From assembly GCA_018662715.1 (NCBI GenBank), contig JABJFP010000068.1, positions 1 to 16,671 on the forward strand: a stretch of 16,671 bases of DNA, read 5' to 3'. Of the stretch, positions 13,770 through 16,671 are shown piece after piece. The notes below the pieces were generated by a model. It was not told the origin of the DNA. It saw only the letters and a program-made list of their open reading frames with translations, and searched no databases. The stretch's first letter is position 1. Each line of letters starts with the position of its first letter. The stretch comes from Methanobacteriota archaeon. Lineage in GTDB: Archaea > Thermoplasmatota > Poseidoniia > Poseidoniales > Poseidoniaceae. Both the position numbers and the translations under genes were made by a program.

Positions 13770-14692
13770 TGGCTATATGGATTGAAGAAGACGCAAAGGT
13801 ACTCGTGCAAGGAATTACTGGAAAGCAAGGAATGTTCCATGCAGATAAGATGGTTGAATACGGAACCAATATCGTCGGTGGATGCACTCCCGGAAAAGGA
13901 GGGAATACGGTTGAACTTCAAGGAAATCCATACCCTGTCTGGAACTCCATGTTTGAAGCGATTCAAGCTACTGATGCTAATGCAACGGTCATCTATGTCC
14001 CGCCCCCATTTGCTGCTGAAGCAATCATGGAAGCAGCGGACGCTTTTGATACCGTGAAAGGAGAAGGTGTCGTGGTTTGTATTACAGAAGGAATTCCAAC
14101 ACTTGACATGGTCAAAGCCGTTGCCTTTGTGGAAAACCGACCAGGAGTTCGTTTAATCGGACCAAACTGCCCTGGAATCATTACACCTGGGGACAATGGA
14201 GGCGCAAAGATTGGAATTATGCCCGGTCACATTCACGCTAAAGGACGAATTGGAATCGTATCCAAATCTGGAACCTTAACTTACGAAGCAGTAGCTCAAA
14301 CAATGAGCATCGATGAAGGCCAATCCACATGCGTTGGAATTGGTGGAGACCCTGTAAACGGTACAGGATTCATTGAATGCCTTGCTGCATTTCAAGCAGA
14401 CCCGCAAACTGCTGCAATCGTCATGATTGGCGAAATCGGTGGTAATGCCGAGCAAGAAGCAGCAGCATGGGCCGCTGAAAATGTCACCAAACCTATCGTT
14501 GGATTCGTTGCGGGTGCGACAGCCCCTCCCGGAAAGAGAATGGGGCACGCAGGTGCTATCATCTCTGGTGGAAAAGGAACTGCAGAAGAAAAATTCGAAG
14601 CCTTTGAAGCCGCTGGAATCGCTTGTGCAAAAGACCCATCCGAACTTGGAGCAGTCCTCCTTGAATCCCTCAAGGCAGCGGGACTACGCTGA
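13769..14692 (+). CDS. sucD: succinyl-CoA synthetase alpha subunit
   Basis: 307 aa subunit binding CoA and carrying the phosphohistidine. ITGKQGMFHADKMVEYGTNI (16-35) and VGGCTPGKGG (37-46) form the CoA-binding Rossmann part. CITEGIP (104-110), GPNCPGIITPG (131-141) and SKSGTLTYE (165-173) are family blocks. H260 in KRMGHAGAIISGGKG is the phosphorylated histidine. The phosphate-site glutamate is in MIGEIGG (219-225). The ATG at 13769 shares its A with the sucC stop; a TTG one codon earlier would also be in frame but is less likely. The gene ends one base before the convergent stop of the helicase gene. Together with sucC it makes a complete two-gene operon with no other TCA gene in the window. 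Confidence 0.96.
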   Translation: MAIWIEEDAKVLVQGITGKQGMFHADKMVEYGTNIVGGCTPGKGGNTVELQGNPYPVWNSMFEAIQATDANATVIYVPPPFAAEAIMEAADAFDTVKGEGVVVCITEGIPTLDMVKAVAFVENRPGVRLIGPNCPGIITPGDNGGAKIGIMPGHIHAKGRIGIVSKSGTLTYEAVAQTMSIDEGQSTCVGIGGDPVNGTGFIECLAAFQADPQTAAIVMIGEIGGNAEQEAAAWAAENVTKPIVGFVAGATAPPGKRMGHAGAIISGGKGTAEEKFEAFEAAGIACAKDPSELGAVLLESLKAAGLR

Positions 14693-14693
14693 T

Positions 14694-16671
14694 TTAGAGA
14701 TAGACATCTTTCAGATGAAGTGAATGGTGGGGCACAAGGTCCCCATCCTTAGCCTGTTGAAGCAATTGCTTGCCTTCATCACTGTGTACGTAAACAGCGT
14801 GACCTGGGCTTACGTGGGCATTCCATTGAGCCTCAAACCACTTGGCATGTTGTTTCTTTCCTGCTAGACATGAAGGTACTCTGTGGTACATGACGAGTTC
14901 GTTTCGCCCTTTTCTGAGATATTTCGCCAACATTTCAGGGAGGAGTGTTGATAGAAATGTATCATCAAAGAACATAGAACTGCGACCTATGATATAGCGA
15001 GCATCCTCTAATCCTCCGAAAACCTCTCCGAGGGCTTGAGCGAACATATCAGATTGTTCTTGTGTACATCCTTCGATAAAGTAGCGATACCAGCCTCCAC
15101 CTCGTTCACCTCCACCGAGTTTACTTCCTCTTGGAAGTAGACCTGCGTCCCACATAGCATTGGCCACTGCTGTGATGATTGAACGATTCAATGAAGCATC
15201 AGTCCAAGGGGTTCCGCCCTTGCCAAATTTGAACCCTAGTCCTCCACCTCCTCCTGATGAAGCCGGCTTGAATTCCAGAGACTTCCTGGATTCGGCTGAA
15301 AACGGTTCACCAATCCCCCACATCTCCCGAGTCTCAGGGCGGCGGCGAGATCGTTCAAGCATTTCTTGGTTCAATACAGCCATTCCTTCGTTGATTCCTT
15401 CGGGTTGGAGTTCAGTAAAAGCAGCGTGGACATGACCGACTCCTTTCTCTATAGAACCGTCGTCGCAAACACCGAAGAGATTCGTATGCTTCTTTCTAAA
15501 GCGGTCGTAATCATCAAATCCCTTGATGAACTCTTCAGCCAAACAAATAACATCCCAATTGTTTGCAACCTTGTTTGGCCATGTCTTATCAAGGCGCATA
15601 GATCTCCCACGTAATTGATTGATGCTCATGCTTGTGGTTACAGTCGTGAGGTCAATCAGGACATTGATTCGTGACGCATCCCATCCTTCTCCCAACAACC
15701 CACGAGTTCCTATCAAGCACTTTGTGAAACCTTCTTGGAAGAATTCAGTAACCATGGTAGAATAGTACCGAGGGGCCCAATCCGCTCCTGAACCATGGAT
15801 GTGATGAAAACGCCCGAGGGGTTCATCCAGAAATTCAATCTGAAGTTCTCGCTCATTGACCCATTCACGGGCCTTGGTAAGGAAGCGTTCGCTTGAATCA
15901 TCGTCGATTAAGAGTGTACTCCCCGTCATCAAAATGGGGTCCAAATGATCTCCCACTTCGCATTCAACGAGGGCCTTGAATACCCCAATTGCCCCTCCTG
16001 CCTCATCATCGTGAATTCCTTCTACGAGAGCCGTAGACGATGTCTTTTCAAAGTCTGTCACGATGACACAACGTAGGTCAGAGCCCATCGATTCAAACTC
16101 AACCTTCAAAATTTCAGAAAGTGCCGATGTTTTTTCAGCAGCATAAGCGAGAATTCTACTGACTGGAGATGCGCAAGGTCGCGCCCCACTTTCTGTTATT
16201 TGGTAACCAAGTAAACGAAGTCGACCAGTCACATGTTCTGCAAGTTCATGGTCTGCCTCATGTTCTGAGCGGCGTAGTCCAAAACGAACATAGCGGTCTA
16301 AAAGGGGCCGTAAAAGTACAATCATCGGTGATGCTTCGTTGAAATCATCAACCCCAATTGCTACTTGAGGAACACCTTTGGGCAAACTTCGTCCAACAAG
16401 CGGGAGATAAGCACGGGCTGCCTGGGAGAAATCAGGAAGGGTTTTGTTAAATTCCCTCCATGAGAGTTCTCCACGACCAGGTATGGTTTTGGAGTCAAGA
16501 TTAGAATACAGCCAATCTGGGAATGCAAGTGCACGAGAGGAATCCTCGTGTGGTTGTGAAATCTCTTCAACAACCGATAAGAACGAAGCATCAGCTTCGC
16601 TAATGTAAGCCAATTCCTTTGCAGAAGGTCGTACAAAGTAACACAAATCTTGGTACGGGGCTAAGTTTGAA
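14694..16671 (-). CDS. SF2 DEAD/DEAH-type helicase, C-terminal part (cut by window edge)
   Basis: The reverse-strand frame is open to the last base of the window, so 658 residues are the C-terminal portion of a longer protein. The TTG at 16646 is an internal codon, because the eight codons before it read on in frame. The Walker A and DExH motifs are not in view. Helicase motif V is GTRGLLGEGWD (15678-15710) and motif VI is NQLRGRSMRLD with two arginine fingers (15588-15620), so the second RecA domain is complete. A region ending in ETREMWGIGEPF follows, then a glycine-rich linker (near 15220-15260) and a C-terminal domain including WYRYFIEGC and NAHVSPGHAVY. This arrangement recalls a little-studied class of DEAD/DEAH helicase-family proteins with type III restriction-like motor domains, also found in actinobacteria. 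The partner, if any, would lie beyond the window. The stop is one base from sucD's stop. Confidence 0.85.
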   Translation of the reverse strand, partial: SNLAPYQDLCYFVRPSAKELAYISEADASFLSVVEEISQPHEDSSRALAFPDWLYSNLDSKTIPGRGELSWREFNKTLPDFSQAARAYLPLVGRSLPKGVPQVAIGVDDFNEASPMIVLLRPLLDRYVRFGLRRSEHEADHELAEHVTGRLRLLGYQITESGARPCASPVSRILAYAAEKTSALSEILKVEFESMGSDLRCVIVTDFEKTSSTALVEGIHDDEAGGAIGVFKALVECEVGDHLDPILMTGSTLLIDDDSSERFLTKAREWVNERELQIEFLDEPLGRFHHIHGSGADWAPRYYSTMVTEFFQEGFTKCLIGTRGLLGEGWDASRINVLIDLTTVTTSMSINQLRGRSMRLDKTWPNKVANNWDVICLAEEFIKGFDDYDRFRKKHTNLFGVCDDGSIEKGVGHVHAAFTELQPEGINEGMAVLNQEMLERSRRRPETREMWGIGEPFSAESRKSLEFKPASSGGGGGLGFKFGKGGTPWTDASLNRSIITAVANAMWDAGLLPRGSKLGGGERGGGWYRYFIEGCTQEQSDMFAQALGEVFGGLEDARYIIGRSSMFFDDTFLSTLLPEMLAKYLRKGRNELVMYHRVPSCLAGKKQHAKWFEAQWNAHVSPGHAVYVHSDEGKQLLQQAKDGDLVPHHSLHLKDVYL

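Overview
The window looks like a compact archaeal chromosome segment, most probably from a planktonic marine Euryarchaeota lineage (Marine Group II / Poseidoniales-like). The pointers are a short archaeal-type triosephosphate isomerase (221 aa), TATA/BRE-like boxes about 26-28 nt upstream of several start codons (which suggests leaderless mRNAs), tightly packed genes with convergent stop codons that overlap, and several large membrane proteins of no recognised family. The lineage is inferred from recalled family traits and was not tested by any search. I see no CRISPR array, insertion sequence, phage gene, rRNA or tRNA.

Left part (1-2236): two AT-rich membrane-protein genes of unknown function (74-808, probably a PH-like fold with an inserted membrane hairpin; 1865-2236, three membrane spans plus a Cys/His knuckle) flank a reverse-strand CDP-alcohol phosphatidyltransferase (lipid head-group synthesis). 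The gene-free stretch 809-996 carries several inverted repeats, including a perfect 18-bp palindrome. Next (2357-4871) come peptide-methionine sulfoxide reductase MsrA, a long-form 1-pyrroline-5-carboxylate dehydrogenase (proline/arginine to glutamate), and a convergent two-span membrane protein.

Middle part (5073-10673, all forward): a PrsW-type intramembrane protease, a DUF92/TMEM19-family membrane protein, a 770-residue secreted/membrane protein containing a thioredoxin-like segment without active-site cysteines, and a Cas4/AddB-like PD-(D/E)XK protein that keeps its iron-sulfur cysteines but appears to have lost its nuclease residues. The close spacing suggests one or two transcription units.

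Right part (10656-16671): a reverse-strand pair (NDP-sugar nucleotidyltransferase, then triosephosphate isomerase) is divergent from a sucC-sucD operon encoding succinyl-CoA synthetase. The window ends inside a reverse-strand SF2 helicase whose N-terminal half lies outside. The recognised genes are central metabolism (TCA cycle, gluconeogenesis/glycolysis, proline breakdown, sugar-nucleotide supply), lipid or isoprenoid synthesis, and protein repair. The best candidates for undescribed biology are the inactivated Fe-S nuclease-like protein, the large redox-dead thioredoxin-like membrane protein beside it, and the palindrome-rich intergenic stretch.
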